From the NCBI GenBank assembly GCA_019009955.1, contig CM032228.1, positions 129,171,501-129,235,500 on the forward strand: DNA of 64,000 nucleotides, written 5' to 3'. Below, one piece after another: positions 33,108-44,620 of this stretch (its first letter is position 1; each line of letters opens with the position of its first letter). Made by a program: the position numbers and the translations under genes. The notes below the pieces were generated by a model that saw only the letters and a list, made by a program, of their open reading frames with translations, was not told where the DNA came from and did not search any database. The DNA is from Riptortus pedestris. Lineage: Eukaryota > Arthropoda > Insecta > Hemiptera > Alydidae.

Positions 33108-34205
33108 GTAACCTCTGTCTGTACATTGATTTTTTTTGCGAAATTTCACGATAACTTTTCGTTTCACATGTCATAGACACCATATCTGCATTTTGTTTCT
33201 TTCGTGTATGTGTGTTTGTTTGTTTGTTTGTTTGTTACCTTTTCTCGCATAAACGGCTGAACCGAATTTTATGAAACTTAGTATGTATATTACTACTAAC
33301 CCAACTTAGACTTTAGGCTATATTAATTTTCTCTGAGGCGAACAGGAGTGGGGGTTATAAGGGAAGCCTGAAATTAAAAATAGCGATATTTCGTTTTCTA
33401 TTGGTTTTTCGGCAAATATGCACATAACAAAAGTTGTTTATTTTGTTATTTAGAGTAACTTTTGTTTTTAAGTTTTTTTGTCGTATACCGAAGTTTAAAT
33501 GCGTTATACGCTAAAAATTATAGCGGGAGTCAACAATATTATTTGCAAAAAAAGACTCAACCGAACTAAATAAAACTCTGTATGTGTATTAGCAGTGAGG
33601 CCTTCATTATAATAAGCCATACCAACATTTCTATGGACGGGCAGGAGTGGGGGTTATAAGGGAAGCCTGAAATTAAAAATAGCGATATTTCGTTTCCTAT
33701 TGGTTTTTCCGCAAATATAAACATAACAAAAGTTGTTTATGTTGTTATTTGGAGTAACTTTTGTTATATACACTTTTGTCGTATACCTAAGTATAAATGA
33801 GTTATACGTTAAAACTTTAGCGGGAGCCAACAATTTTATTGGGCACTAACGGCTGAACCGAACTTAACAAAGCTTGGTATGTCAATTAGCATTAATTCTT
33901 CCATGATTATAAGTTATATTAAAATTTTTAGGTTCCAACGGGAGGGGGGTTATAAGGGAGGCCTGAAATAAAAATTCACCATATTTACATGTATAAGAGA
34001 CGGGAAATATAAAAATATCGAAGAAAGTGAAGCCTTATCGAACAAATATTCTATTATTAGCAAATCCGCGGCAACGACGGGTATCAATCCTAAACACTGG
34101 AACGGGTAAATGTCAAAATATTGTGCAAAGTAAAGCCTTGCCAAAAATATACCATCAACATTCAGCCTCAAATGAATTCCCGAGCGAAGCCGGGTATCTG
34201 AGCTA

Positions 34206-34206
<1 letters not shown>
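33099..34206 (+). mobile_element. Non-autonomous Helitron (copy 1)
   Basis: It starts with TATAAAATTGTAACCTCTGT and ends GAATTCCCGAGCGAAGCCGG followed by GTATCTGAGCTAG, with a T next to it. The terminus shows a short hairpin (CCCG...CGGG) about 10 bases before CTAG, the Helitron 3' signature, and no target duplication. The interior holds about three diverged ~297-bp units marked by GGAGTGGGGGTTATAAGGGA. It has no Rep/helicase coding sequence. It sits inside the (TA)n of a HINE-like copy. Confidence 0.8.

Positions 34207-34277
<71 letters not shown>
34206..34277. repeat. (TA)n microsatellite
   Basis: About 70 bp of uninterrupted TA repeat flank the Helitron 3' end. It is the right half of the microsatellite of the host HINE-like copy. 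Confidence 0.85.
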
Positions 34278-34281
<4 letters not shown>

Positions 34282-34800
34282 CTGTTAACGCTCTAGCGTT
34301 CGCAATTTTTGTTTGATCGTTACCAAACTTCATATTTAAGCGTTTTACGTAAAAAGAGAGATCAAGTTCGTTAATGGCTGAAATCGGACCAGTGGGAGGG
34401 GGGATTTTTGAAAATTCAAAATATCTCCGTTATTATGCGTCGGATCGAAAAATTGTATAGAATCAATCTTATTGTAAATTAAATTTACTATAAATATTGT
34501 TATATACATTTATTCTGTATCTTGAATATTAACCGAGGTATTTGCATTTGTATTGTGTGTGTGGTCGACGGAACCCCGCCATGTTCCGGACTCTCCGCCG
34601 AGAGCTCTGGTGGCCGTTTCCAGAACTATTCGTCCCTCGTGAATAGGTTTAGAGATCCCTTCCTACTACAGCTGTTATTAGGCGGATTTCTCTATTGTAA
34701 AACTTCACGTGGGAAATCTGCTTAGTTTACGCAGCCCCTGCGTGACGGACTTTTTATTAATTCAGAATAAAGTGCATTGAATTTTATTTTAATTAAAAAA

Positions 34801-34923
<123 letters not shown>

Positions 34924-35577
34924 CCATAGAGTCATCTATTGCAACCAATAAAATCTGTACATTATTTTCCTAACAGAGTAAGTTTCCAAGTGTCTTAATT
35001 TAGAAGACAGCAAACTCATATTTCATTTGCATTTAGTTTATAGTTCAGAATTAAAACTAAATAAATGGGGGGGGGGAATTGCATGGATATCTGCAGAAAA
35101 TGAAATCTGCATGGGTAATGATAATATATCTCAAGAGCAAGCCAATTCATTAAAAAGTAAACAAACTAATAGCTAAACTTAGTTAATAAAACTACACAAA
35201 AATTACAGAAGGAAATGAAAACAGAAAAATTTAATTTTTATGACTTTAGATCATTGGGAAGAAAACAGTTCTTAATGCCGCCTCACTTTATTTCCATATG
35301 TATAGTTTGACTTAATCAAGCTCTCATGTTTGAAAATTATGAATATTAATAAGAAAAAGAAAGCAAATAACTTAAACATGAGAGGAGTTAACAAATCTAA
35401 TGATTTATTGTTGTAATATTTTTTAACTAAACAAATCAAAGTTGGGTACAATATGACCTCTACGTATAAAAAGATTTTGCTACTAGATCTATCAAAATTG
35501 AAATACCTAAGTGAGAGAGTTGTGTAGAATAGGTTTAGGGAACAAAGGAATAAATTGAGTTCTTAAGGTTCATGCAC

Positions 35578-35789
35578 CTACCTGGTTATTGATAGTATCA
35601 GGAGAAGAATGAAAGAGGAATAAAAGAGAGTTTTAGGGGATTTGTAAATTGGGTTTGACGTGTTGCACATGTCTTCCTCACAGAAGCACATATGCCCTGT
35701 GCCGGAACTTTCCATCATGCACACATGATCCACCATAAAAAGATTAATCTGAAGCTGTGTTGTGCAAGTTCGACGGACACTTTCAAACT
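35578..35789 (-). CDS. Ly6 gene, last coding exon
   Basis: Acceptor TTGTTTTAG, then 70 codons from FESVRRTC through [18 protein letters not shown] and DMCNTS to the hydrophobic GPI signal and TAG at 35578-35580. It supplies four of the conserved cysteines after the first exon of the domain and the terminal CN. Confidence 0.85.
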
Positions 35790-38091
35790 CTAAAACAATG
35801 GAAAGAATATTAATATTAGATAAATTATTGAAAAGCTATGGCAATACTCAGAATTGTAATTCAGCAAAAAACATTGGCTCTAAAAATTTTGGTCTAATGT
35901 TTTGTTCAAGCTTAATTTATAACCTAATCAGTTAGTAAGAAAGAATAAAGCTATGCCTGTTTAGCACTACATGATTTCATTTAAAATTATATTCATGCGT
36001 CTAATTATGTAATTATCAGTAGCGATTTAAGTTGTTTGTCTTCCCTGTGATTGTGTGACATTATAGGTATATTCCAAGGTTGGTTTTCTGGCAGGTGGAA
36101 GTGAATTATATTGCTTTTTGATTAAAAATGGCCACACTTCCACAGAAAAGTTTATTCAAGCGACAGACCACCTTCAACACACTGCCTCATTGTCAGTGCC
36201 CTAACGCTCTAGATGTTGACCTGAAGGGCCTTAGGCATAGTTACAACAGAAAACAAGGCATAGATTACAGAGAAACTTTTTTGCCAGTAATAAGTACTCA
36301 TCATTATGATTTATATTTACCCTTGCTGTAAAAGAAGATTTATATGCTAACCTCCATGGACCCCTCGAAGAAGAAATATATGTAGAAGCCCCTCCAGGAT
36401 TGGCAAATAGGCCACCAGGAAGATTTTGGCTAATAAGATAGGCAATGCATGGATTAAAGCAGAGTGGTCACTGCTGAAATGACCACATTAAGAAAGTTTT
36501 ACTAGAATTGGGATTTTCTCAGTCGAAGGCTGACCCGTGAGTCTATGTAATACGCCAGAGGCAAAAGATAATAATTATTGCACTCTATGTGGACGGTATC
36601 GTTGATTTTACCAATGACCAACACCTTGAAAAATGGTCCAACAAAGGCTAAAATCTAAATTTCAGACCAAGGAGCTAGGCGATATCAAAGACTGTCTTGG
36701 AATGATGACTCATGACTCATCGAAGGGGAAGCTTAGGATTGACCAAAAACAACACATTGAGAAGCTGCTATACAGGTTCAACATGGCAGATTGTAACCCA
36801 TTTTCCACCCCAATGCAACCAAATAGTGCAGTGCAGTGTAGTAAATTTCAAAGCGAACTAAGTGAATCAGTGCCATTCCAATAAGCTCTTGGGGTCTATT
36901 GTATCTTTCACAGATATCCCAACCTTATATATCTTATGCTATAAATTATGTCTCAATTTAATGATTTTCCTAACTAGTAAAGACAATATTCAGATACCTA
37001 AAGGCTACTGTTGACCTTAAATTAGAGTACAGTAAGGATTTAAATAGTAGTATAATTATTTACAGGGATCTGATTGGGGTAATCAATAACACGATAGGAG
37101 ATCTATTTCAGGGGGAAGTTTTAAATTCATGGGAGGGCTTATATTATGGTTTTCAAAAGAAACAGAGAATTGATTTAAGTATTTCATTTAATGAGCCATT
37201 TATTGTCAATCCCTTGTGATAAAAAGGGAATTATTAGTTTGGCCAAAAATTATTTAACAAGCCAGAGGTCTAACATATTGATATTGGGTACTATTTTATC
37301 AGAGAGAAAAATGAAAGATTAATTGAATTAATTTACGTAGGTATAAAATGTTGTTTGATTTATTTACTTACAACTATTTTGTAAAGTTAATGGGGTTAAA
37401 GTAATGTTTTTTATTATGCATTGTTCTTCTGCTCAGAGAACCCAATTTTATATTATGTTTTAGAATTACTTATTTTTGTGTGCAATAATCAAGGGGAAGT
37501 GTTAGGGAACAATTCTTGTATAAATATTTGGTCAGCCATGTTTGGTCATAATTGCTATATATGACCACCCCCCCCCACACTTCTCAGTTTGCTATTTACT
37601 CATATGTCCCTTGTGTGACTGTGTTTGTAAAGCTAATATGTTCCAAAGATTAGTTTCTTCTCTATTTATACATTCCCGTCCCATGCAACAACAAAAATAG
37701 ACTCCTTAGTCTCCCATGGAAACCTGTTGTGGACTCTATAAGGACTATTGTGCCTCAGATTTTATTTTTCATTATGAATACTAGAGATAATATGGTACTG
37801 CAGTATTTCATGAATTTCATAAAATTAAATAATTAATTCACTCCCAAGAACCATTAAATTTATCTAATTAAAAAAAGTCCAGGCACTTGCTATATGGCTA
37901 ACAATTTTCTTACTTGATTTTGAATTTCGAACCATCTTAACACAGCATCCATTACACTCCTGAAGCGGTGGTTGGTCCCTGGGAAGAGCAGTATAATTAA
38001 AAGGATCTTTACATCTTGGGTCCTTCCACGAATCACATTCGTAACAGTATATAGATCGAGCTGAAATTCAGAAAATATTTACTAAAAAATA

Positions 38092-38150
<59 letters not shown>

Positions 38151-41100
38151 AACAAAAGAAGCATTACAAAGATATTATATAGGTGAAAAATCATTAAATA
38201 TACATTTATAATAACTATATAGGATGTAAATGATAATAATTATAAAGAAAGAAAAAAATAATTTGCAAATTTTTATATTTTATTAGATTAATTGCAAGCT
38301 ACAAGAACTATTTCACAATATCTATAATTAAAAATAATCCCAATAAACATTTCAAGCAACTTTCTGGAAAAGATATGTTAGGATGAAATCCACTTGTGTT
38401 CCTTTTGAATTTCTTAATTACGCACTTCTGTGGCACCTCTTAAGGGGCTAAATGCTTTAGATGGATATGTCCTGCTTGATATATCCATCAGGATAGGTCC
38501 ATCCAAAATGCTCATTCCCTGAAGAGGTGCTAAATAAGATCTGAAACAATTACGGTTTATTACAGAAATTCAAAAAACAAAAACAAAATAAACAAGTCGT
38601 TATCTTAATAGACCTTTGCCAGAAAATTATTTGATAACTATTAGGGTTATTGCACACTGTGAACAATAAACTTTTATCCCACTACATTTTACTCTTTGCA
38701 AATGACTAGCATATTTTAATATATAAATTAGAAGAATTTTATAAAAGCATAACACTGGGAAACATACATCACATTTCATGTGTTAATTATTAATTAGTTA
38801 ACAGGGCTCTCTATTGTCTATTACCATACATTTGTTTAACCTTCCCTAAAAACTAATACAAGAAAAAGAGAGAAACAACTTATTTCAAAACCGTCAGTAA
38901 TCAAGCAAAATCAGTTGTTTCCCTTCTCAATAGTTTGTTATCCCAGCACATCTTTGCCACATCTTTGTATATGTCAATTTCTCTCATTACTTTTCACCTC
39001 AAAGCAGGCCATCAGTCCTCCATCTCTGAAATTGCTATTTTGAAGTCTTTCTTTTCAGCAGATTATAACACGAGCAGCAAGGGTAATTCTAAACTAGTCT
39101 ATGGGTGGTCAGAATCACAAGCCATGAAAAGAACTTTTTTCAGGTTAAAAATAGATTAGGCAAGACATTGATGCTACCACCGACTTAAGGAAGCCGCCAT
39201 CACCAGTACTGTTAAAACATGGACTAGGTGTAGCCATCCAAAAAGAAAGGCAACTTCATGTGCCTTATAGAAAGAATATAACGTAAGCTGATGTGTTAAT
39301 AAGATGTGGTAATATCTTGCTCTGCAAAGTACTGTGGAAGATTTTGTCCCAACTAATGCAAGATCTGGGCCTTCAAATAATTGTGGAAAAAACAAAGTGT
39401 AGAGAATATCTCTCGAGAAATCAGGAGGATGAATCTTGTCCCTGTCAATCTGTGGGGCTCACATTTTCTAGTGATAGCATACTCAAGTAGCTGTGAGGGA
39501 CAGTAATAGACATCAGTAGTATAGAAGCAGTTGTATTACCTAAATGGTACAGGTACCTGTTGCACCTACACTCTGCAAGAGATTTAAATTTTTAAAATTC
39601 ATCCAGGAAAGTAAAGCTTCTAGGCCGTGAAACAATTAATAAATAAAAATAAAAGCCATAACTCTCACTAAGAAAAACAGTTGAGTTGTACTGGTCTAAA
39701 AAATAAAAACCTTAAGAGAGTTATGTATGTACGTTCCAGAACCTGGGCCTCTGCCATCATCTTTAACCCATTCAGTATGGTCTAGAGAGCAAGAATCTTC
39801 CAATTTCAGAGCCCCAGTCTCTGCAAGTCTTCCACAAGTCATCCAGCCACTCCTGCTTGGACATGCCCCACCAAGTATACCATACAACATTGCCCTGCTC
39901 AGCAAGTCAGGCTGAATTCTTTTGATGAACCTCAATCAACAGAATCTTCTTTTCTTAATTGCACCTAACAAATGCCATATACACAGGTCATTTCAGCATC
40001 CATGATAATGCCTTCCTAAGGAGACTCTTAGAGCAGAAAGCTTTTTATAAGGCACAGAAATATCTGGCACAATCAACCATTCTTCCACACTATCGCTCTC
40101 TGTAACTATCACTTCCAGGTTCTTGAATGTGCTATAACTAGGATACAGGAATTTTCCCCATTCAACAGGACCATCTATCTCCTTCGGCAAAATAAAGGAT
40201 TACAAATAATTAGTCTTTGCAATACCTATTTCGAGTCCTAGATAATGGTTTCAACTTTTTTTTTTGTTTTTGTTTTATCATAATGAATGAACTTGTAGCA
40301 ATGATAACTTTAATTAATTTTAGTTTATATATGCATTTACTTATGGTGCATTTTATATTAAAAAGAATATGTACACTTTTTATACTAACTGATTGTTAAT
40401 GAGTTTGCTTTTGTAAAGAAAGTTTTCCTTAATGTTTTTATAATTCAAGTTAATGGTTTTATACATAAATGTAGTCACATAAGATATTTAAATATTAACT
40501 GTGTGCAGTATTCAAACAAAACAAAAATATCATTCTACAAAGTTCAAGTAAATGAATCAATAATTTCTCGAAAAGTCTTTGGCTCAAAGTGAGGAGGTTT
40601 ACACGAGGGTTTCTCCTTTATGAAGGAATTCCGCTTTTATAATTTGTTAGTAATGATCTTCATTTTTCTATCCACAATTCATAATATTCAAAGAACTCTA
40701 AAATTAACGAGATAAAAAGAATAATACATATTTGCATGCACTCGATAAATTTATTTATTTATTAACAACCACTTTTTGCTACTATGGCTAATTGAGACGG
40801 GTTATCTACAGGGTTACCATATGAGATTAAAGCCAATGCTTTAACTCACATAGCTAACCTGAGCCCCACTCAGTAAATAAATAACAAAGAAAAATACCTC
40901 TAAGGTCAAAATTATTATGATTTTGATAACAAGTATTGAATTTTGATTGAATATGTAATATATTGTTGCGAAAATGAAATGCATTAAAGATTGAACAGGG
41001 ATAGTCGCGTATTTGGGGAGTACGGAGGAGATCAAAGGGGTGCCACCATATGGTCGCGCTGGTCCTAGGCAGATCTTTAAGAGTCCAGAGAATTCTCCTT

Positions 41101-43833
41101 TAATGTTGCCGTTTCTCTATAAATAGCATACAGCTCGGCCGAGAGTATAGTATGTTCTCAGCTGTCTTCAAGTGATCATCAGTGCTACAGTGCGACTTAG
41201 TTGCAGTGCGGTAGTGTTTTTATGTGAAGAACAGTGTTGTGCCGTGACTCTGTAAATAACATTATAGTGCTGTGTTTAAGACAGTGCAGTGCCGTTAACT
41301 TCGCGAAGTAAAGGGCAGTACAGTGCCGTGTTTTTGTGAACTTCAGTGATCGTGAGTGAATTATTGGACTGTGTAATCTGAAGAACAGTGAAGCTATCAG
41401 TGCATACTGTGGGTAGTAATTAAGAATAATTAACCAAGTGTGTAGTGCATTGTTAAATAAATTATGCAGTGATAAAAACTGTGAAGCTTGTGTGTGTTTA
41501 ATTTTGCAATCCAAAAGAACTCTAATTAGCAACGTTTATTATTGGTTTTGTAATAAAATGTAACAATATGTGTTTAAAATATAAAAGTGTGTAGTAAATA
41601 AGAAAAAAAAATACCGTCATTCATTCAGCAAAAATTAAGGATATTTCAAAATATTCTTAAAATATATGAAAATAATAATCAAAAGCAACAACTCTAATCC
41701 CCCACCCCTCCAAATTATAATGCAATGTAATGATTTATGTAAAGTTAACAACGTATTGTCAAGTATATCCAGGATTTCCTCTAAATCATATGAAGGTCTG
41801 AAATAAACAAAACAACAGGCATCCCAATCACTAAATATAAAATTAAAAATGATGCAATACATTGACACTTTTAATATTTGTTAGTAAGGGGTTAATCATA
41901 ACTGTCAATTCTCTTTAACGAGCCTTATCTTTTATTGCAAGCAAAATTTCTGGAATAAAGAAACCAACACTTGAGGGTAGGACTGGTTGAGTGAAGAAAT
42001 AACTTTCAAAATAACAAATCATCTTGACGATTTTAAAGAAGTTAATTTCATTGATAAATTTTCATTACCTGAAGAATTTTAGAACGGTAGTTAAAAGTGG
42101 TGGGTCATTGCTTCAGCTGCCATGTAAGTCAAGTACTATTAAGTTTTAGCAACCTTTCTCTGATCTCTTTTAGTCTGAAAGGCAGCTTTTTCAGACCTGA
42201 TGTTTCCATCTATTCAAAATTCATTTGAGTTGATTTCACAAGACTCAAAATTTAATTCTTCAAATACATTTTGAATCATCTTTAGTCTCTAATTTTGTTG
42301 TTCAGAACATTTTTGCCTACAAAACACCTCTAAACCACAGATACTTAAGGAAATCCTTAACTCATGGGGGAATCTCTAAAACAAATAACGAATAATAATA
42401 AGTAAAAGAAGAACTCTTCAAACATGTTCAGATCTCTATTTTTATTAATTTTTTGGGGCACAGGTTAGCCATGTGACTTAAAGCATTGCCTTTAATCTCA
42501 CATCACAAACCTAGAAGTTCGATTCCTGCATGAGCAATAGGAGTTTATTTAGTGACAAACTCATTAAATAAAATTCTTAGTCCCACCCTGGCTAGAAAAG
42601 GATGGTATATCTGTAGATAGCCCATCCCAATTAGCATTAGTAGCAAAAAGTGGGCGTAAATAAATAACATTTATTAACTTTTTGAAGCAGGGTTTGTTGC
42701 GATGCAGGCATTTCTACTTATTTTAAATTGTAGAATTCTACAATGTTGTATGCACTTATTATTAAGTTGTTTCTCATAAATCTCTACAATACTATAGAAT
42801 CACATTTTCATTTTTGTTTTGAATAAATGATCATTAAGTTCCCACTCTACCTCAAAAGAATCCATAATAAAATAAAAAAAAAACTGCAAGTACTGAACAT
42901 CTACTATCTATCTACACTAAATTTATTCAAGCAATTTACTTACTTTGACATTCCCCTCTTGCAAAATGAAGGACACCCAACAAAATCACTGTGAAAAACA
43001 CTATTAAGTTAGTACTGTTTTTGAAATTGTTAAAGCGGCATTTATACCAGCTACTAAATTAGTAATATTAGAACAATTTTTAAAAAAAATAAATAATTTC
43101 AGGACGAAAATGATCTATAAATTTCCATTTTCAATTTCATGCTAGTACCAGGTTAATAAGATTAACAGATATAATACCTTTTAATCCAGGCCAACATAGT
43201 AACTTACCTGGTTTGCAAGCCTGGCATTGGACTTGAGAGAAAAGAAGAATCAGAAAAACTGTAAATCAGGGAGTTTGAACAAATAAAATCATTCTTAATA
43301 GAAAAATATATATTAAACTGCACAGTGTTAAATTTTACCATATTATTAAAGGCAAGTAAAGTTAACAAGTTAGATTGAATTTAAAAAATAAATGAAAATA
43401 AAAACCTATTAATTTGGAAGGCCTGATTAGAACTGTACAAAGCCTAATACTATGACTGAAAATATTGTCATTTATAAGTGGGACCTTAATTAGAAGTTAA
43501 AAAGGCATTTTAAAGAATGAGCTTTATTTTTAGTTAATTAAATGTGAACATTTCTATTTAGTCAGAACTGTAAGTTGAGGGGGTTGAAGAAAAGTTGCCC
43601 CCTATTATAGCTTCTTAACAATCCTATTAAAACTTAGGCAAAACTCGAAAAATGCTTTTTTATATCCTCTCCCCACTGTTCTTCAGACATTATGACAGGC
43701 ACATTTAAATTGAAAATAATTCAAGAAAACACACATACAACTAAATCATACATGAAATTAAATAATTTACCAGTTATACTAAGTGAATAACATGGAAAAT
43801 CATACCTGCAGAATGTACCAACCAGAACATCAT
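35578..43833 (-). CDS. Ly6/uPAR three-finger protein, GPI-anchored, four coding exons
   Basis: The gene was assembled from splice sites. Coding exons on the minus strand are 43833-43806 (ATG ATG start), 42988-42944, 38060-37914 and 35789-35578 (stop TAG). All three introns have GT/AG ends (donors GTATG, GTAAGT, GTAAG) and lie in phase 1. The joined length of 432 nt gives 143 residues. It starts with a signal peptide (MMFWLVHSA, then [11 protein letters not shown]). The mature part has the Ly6 pattern: [17 protein letters not shown], a middle RRTC, then [17 protein letters not shown], the last being the family's closing CN. The C-terminus is hydrophobic ([13 protein letters not shown]), fitting a GPI-anchor signal. 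It resembles the insect quiver/sleepless and related Ly6 proteins, but I cannot name the orthologue. A 5' UTR exon may end at a strong donor at 44309. The introns carry a copia relic, a solo LTR and SINEs. Confidence 0.85.
36197..37345 (+). pseudogene. Ty1/copia pol relic in an intron of the Ly6 gene
   Basis: Readable pieces in order: a [14 protein letters not shown] block of the reverse transcriptase start (36260), [12 protein letters not shown] (36367), MHGLKQSG (36448), the catalytic ALYVDGIVD with one of two aspartates lost (36580), [12 protein letters not shown] (36675), [15 protein letters not shown] (36775), the RNase H block [10 protein letters not shown] (37096), and [12 protein letters not shown] (37215). 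Stops and frameshifts are frequent, and everything upstream of reverse transcriptase is missing. It is antisense to the Ly6 gene. Confidence 0.85.
37491..37860 (+). repeat. Copia polypurine tract and 3' LTR remnant
   Basis: AAGGGGAAG (37491-37499) is followed by TGTTAGGGAACAATTC, the usual start of a copia LTR. The LTR right end is uncertain; I see no matching left LTR, so the element is 5'-truncated. Confidence 0.6.
37914..38060 (-). CDS. Ly6 gene, exon with first half of the three-finger domain
   Basis: Acceptor AAATTTCAG, then [18 protein letters not shown], followed by an asparagine-linked glycosylation motif (NYT) and [14 protein letters not shown], then donor GTAAG. It is 147 nt, phase 1 at both ends. 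Confidence 0.85.
38096..38147. repeat. (TA)n microsatellite
   Basis: About 50 bp of TA repeat immediately upstream (in gene sense) of the Ly6 exon acceptor; no HINE-like sequence is attached. Confidence 0.85.
38430..38555 (-). other. Possible exon of unknown gene
   Basis: After a TTGTTTCAG acceptor (about 38554) one frame stays open for 41 codons ([18 protein letters not shown], then [12 protein letters not shown]) to a TAA. It has no cysteines, so it is not another Ly6 segment. It could be an alternative terminal exon, but chance is a real possibility. From 38560 to 39180 I see nothing. Confidence 0.25.
39300..39600 (+). pseudogene. Possible LINE reverse transcriptase scrap
   Basis: One frame reads [13 protein letters not shown] at about 39360, resembling the conserved block after the catalytic site of non-LTR reverse transcriptases. 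The rest is too decayed to confirm. Confidence 0.35.
39696..40190 (-). other. Decayed coding-like segment, unidentified
   Basis: Two open stretches (39993-40190 and 39696-39935) lie in the same minus-strand frame, separated by two stops within 60 bp. The first reads [20 protein letters not shown] and the second [17 protein letters not shown]. The composition is protein-like and GC-richer than its surroundings. I do not recognise the family; a transposon relic is most likely. Confidence 0.3.
40749..40870 (-). mobile_element. tRNA-derived SINE, internally deleted
   Basis: In reverse, the head (GGCTCAGGTTAGCTATGTGAG, shown here only in outline) joins directly to the tail words GATAACCCGTCTCAATTAG and TAGTAGCAAAAAGTGG. 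The B box and middle body present in the copy at 42455 are missing. Confidence 0.55.
40964..41565 (+). repeat. Solo LTR, Ty3/gypsy-type
   Basis: The 602-bp segment begins TGTTGCG and ends TGTAACA (short inverted ends TGTTRC) and is flanked by a perfect 4-bp ATAT duplication (40960-40963 and 41566-41569). It contains a TATA box (CTATAAATAG near 41118), a following initiator-like TCAGCTG, and AATAAA near 41456. A run of CAGTGC words fills 41180-41400. A 4-bp duplication fits Ty3/gypsy. No internal region is present, so it arose by LTR-LTR recombination. The 111-codon minus-strand frame inside is not a gene. Orientation follows the TATA-to-AATAAA order. Confidence 0.8.
41570..42454. other. No gene recognised (Ly6 intron)
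   Basis: AT-rich intron sequence. A minus-strand frame at 41635-41868 contains a possible acceptor (TTTATTTCAG) but no recognisable domain. Confidence 0.4.
42455..42668 (+). mobile_element. tRNA-derived SINE, best copy
   Basis: A-box-like CAGGTTAGCCATGTGACTTA and a near-perfect B box (AGTTCGATTCC at about 42516) are followed by the body (GCAATAGGAGTTTATTTAG; CCTTAGTCCC-like AATTCTTAGTCCCACCC; AGATAGCCCATCCCAATTAG) and a TAAATAAAT tail. It lies in a Ly6 intron in antisense orientation. Confidence 0.7.
42944..42988 (-). CDS. Ly6 gene, second exon (version b)
   Basis: Acceptor TTTTTCACAG and donor GTAAGT enclose 45 nt, phase 1, encoding [14 protein letters not shown]. Joined to the start exon it completes a standard signal peptide. 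Confidence 0.8.
43208..43258 (-). CDS. Ly6 gene, alternative second exon (version a)
   Basis: Acceptor TGATTTACAG and donor GTAAGT enclose 51 nt in the same phase as version b. It would encode [16 protein letters not shown], also a signal-peptide core with a small-residue cleavage region, and adds a CQAC pair. Lengths of 51 and 45 nt both keep frame. It could replace version b, or be an exon of a second protein whose other exons I have not found. Confidence 0.55.
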
Positions 43834-43855
43834 TTTAATGGCAGGATAATTCTGT
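43806..43855 (-). CDS. Ly6 gene, start exon
   Basis: An acceptor-like CCGCCTTTAG at 43856 is followed by 22 bases of leader and ATG ATG TTC TGG, with the donor GTATG at 43805. Coding part is 43806-43833 (MMFWLVHSA plus one base). Two consecutive ATG codons are present; I chose the first. Confidence 0.75.
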
Positions 43856-44620
43856 CTAAAGGCGGCTTACCATGGCACAATCTATAATTCACAAAAATTG
43901 AACTCTAAAAACTATATCAGATCATTACGGCACTTGTAAACTCAATAAAGCTAAAATATTCCAATATTATTAGAGATAAAATGGATTTAAATGTTCATTC
44001 AAAATAAAAATATAGAATTCAGAAGGTAATTGAATAAATACCATAGAAATCTTTTTGAAATAAAGCTTGGTTTCATAAATTGAAATATTACGGAAAATAA
44101 CACAAGTCCGACATATATACTAAACACAATTTGTTTTTTTTACATGTTTCTGATGAAATAAGTTGAAGATTTTATGTATTCTTTCAAGAAAAAACCCCAC
44201 TCCTAAAAGTGATGATAAAGAATAAACCAGAGCACACTGATACAATATCCATCCACTTAATACATGCACAAAATATTTCTTAATTATACGGAACAATATT
44301 CAACTCACCTGTGAACCAACCCTATTTGGGGACTGGAAGTCAGAGATCAAAATTTTGAAATTAATAAATTTAAATTAAAATACCATTTAAGAACCAAAAA
44401 ATTACATTTACTTGATAAAACCAATATTAATGACGATTTTGATGACTGTGTTTCCCAGTTGAAAATTCAAATTGTTTTATAGCATATATTATATAATGGA
44501 AGAGTTGCCTCATAAATATAAGTCTTCTGAACTGTTTTTAAAGATTGAGTAATAACAAAGAAGTAGAAAGATTTTCAATTTAGATGTCATAGTTCTTAAA
44601 ATGGTCTAAAACATGAAGTT
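43856..44620 (-). other. Upstream of the Ly6 start exon; possible 5' UTR exon end
   Basis: A strong splice donor (GGTTCACAG then GTGAGT) occurs at 44309 on the minus strand and could end a non-coding first exon. The exon start and promoter cannot be placed. Otherwise AT-rich. Confidence 0.3.

Larger units (their letters stand above)
32923..34750 (-). mobile_element. HINE-like repeat, short (A) subtype, split by a Helitron
   Basis: On the plus strand the copy opens with the family 3' end (CAGCAGATTTCCCTTAAGGG). It is interrupted inside its TA microsatellite by the Helitron at about 33099-34206, resumes with TATATTTGTCTGTTAACGCTC at 34270, and ends with the family 5' end (CAGCCCCTGCGTGACGGAC). 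The 5' region (34555-34690) is GC-richer and A-type. The minus-strand frames at 32938-33183 and 33950-34333 are readings of this nest and not genes. Confidence 0.8.

Noticed and set aside
33950..34333. 127-codon minus-strand frame with a long YIYIYI run
   Set aside because: It reads through a TA microsatellite and Helitron end; the repetitive Tyr-Ile is the microsatellite.
41197..41532. 111-codon minus-strand frame
   Set aside because: It lies wholly inside the solo LTR, antisense to its promoter and polyadenylation signals.
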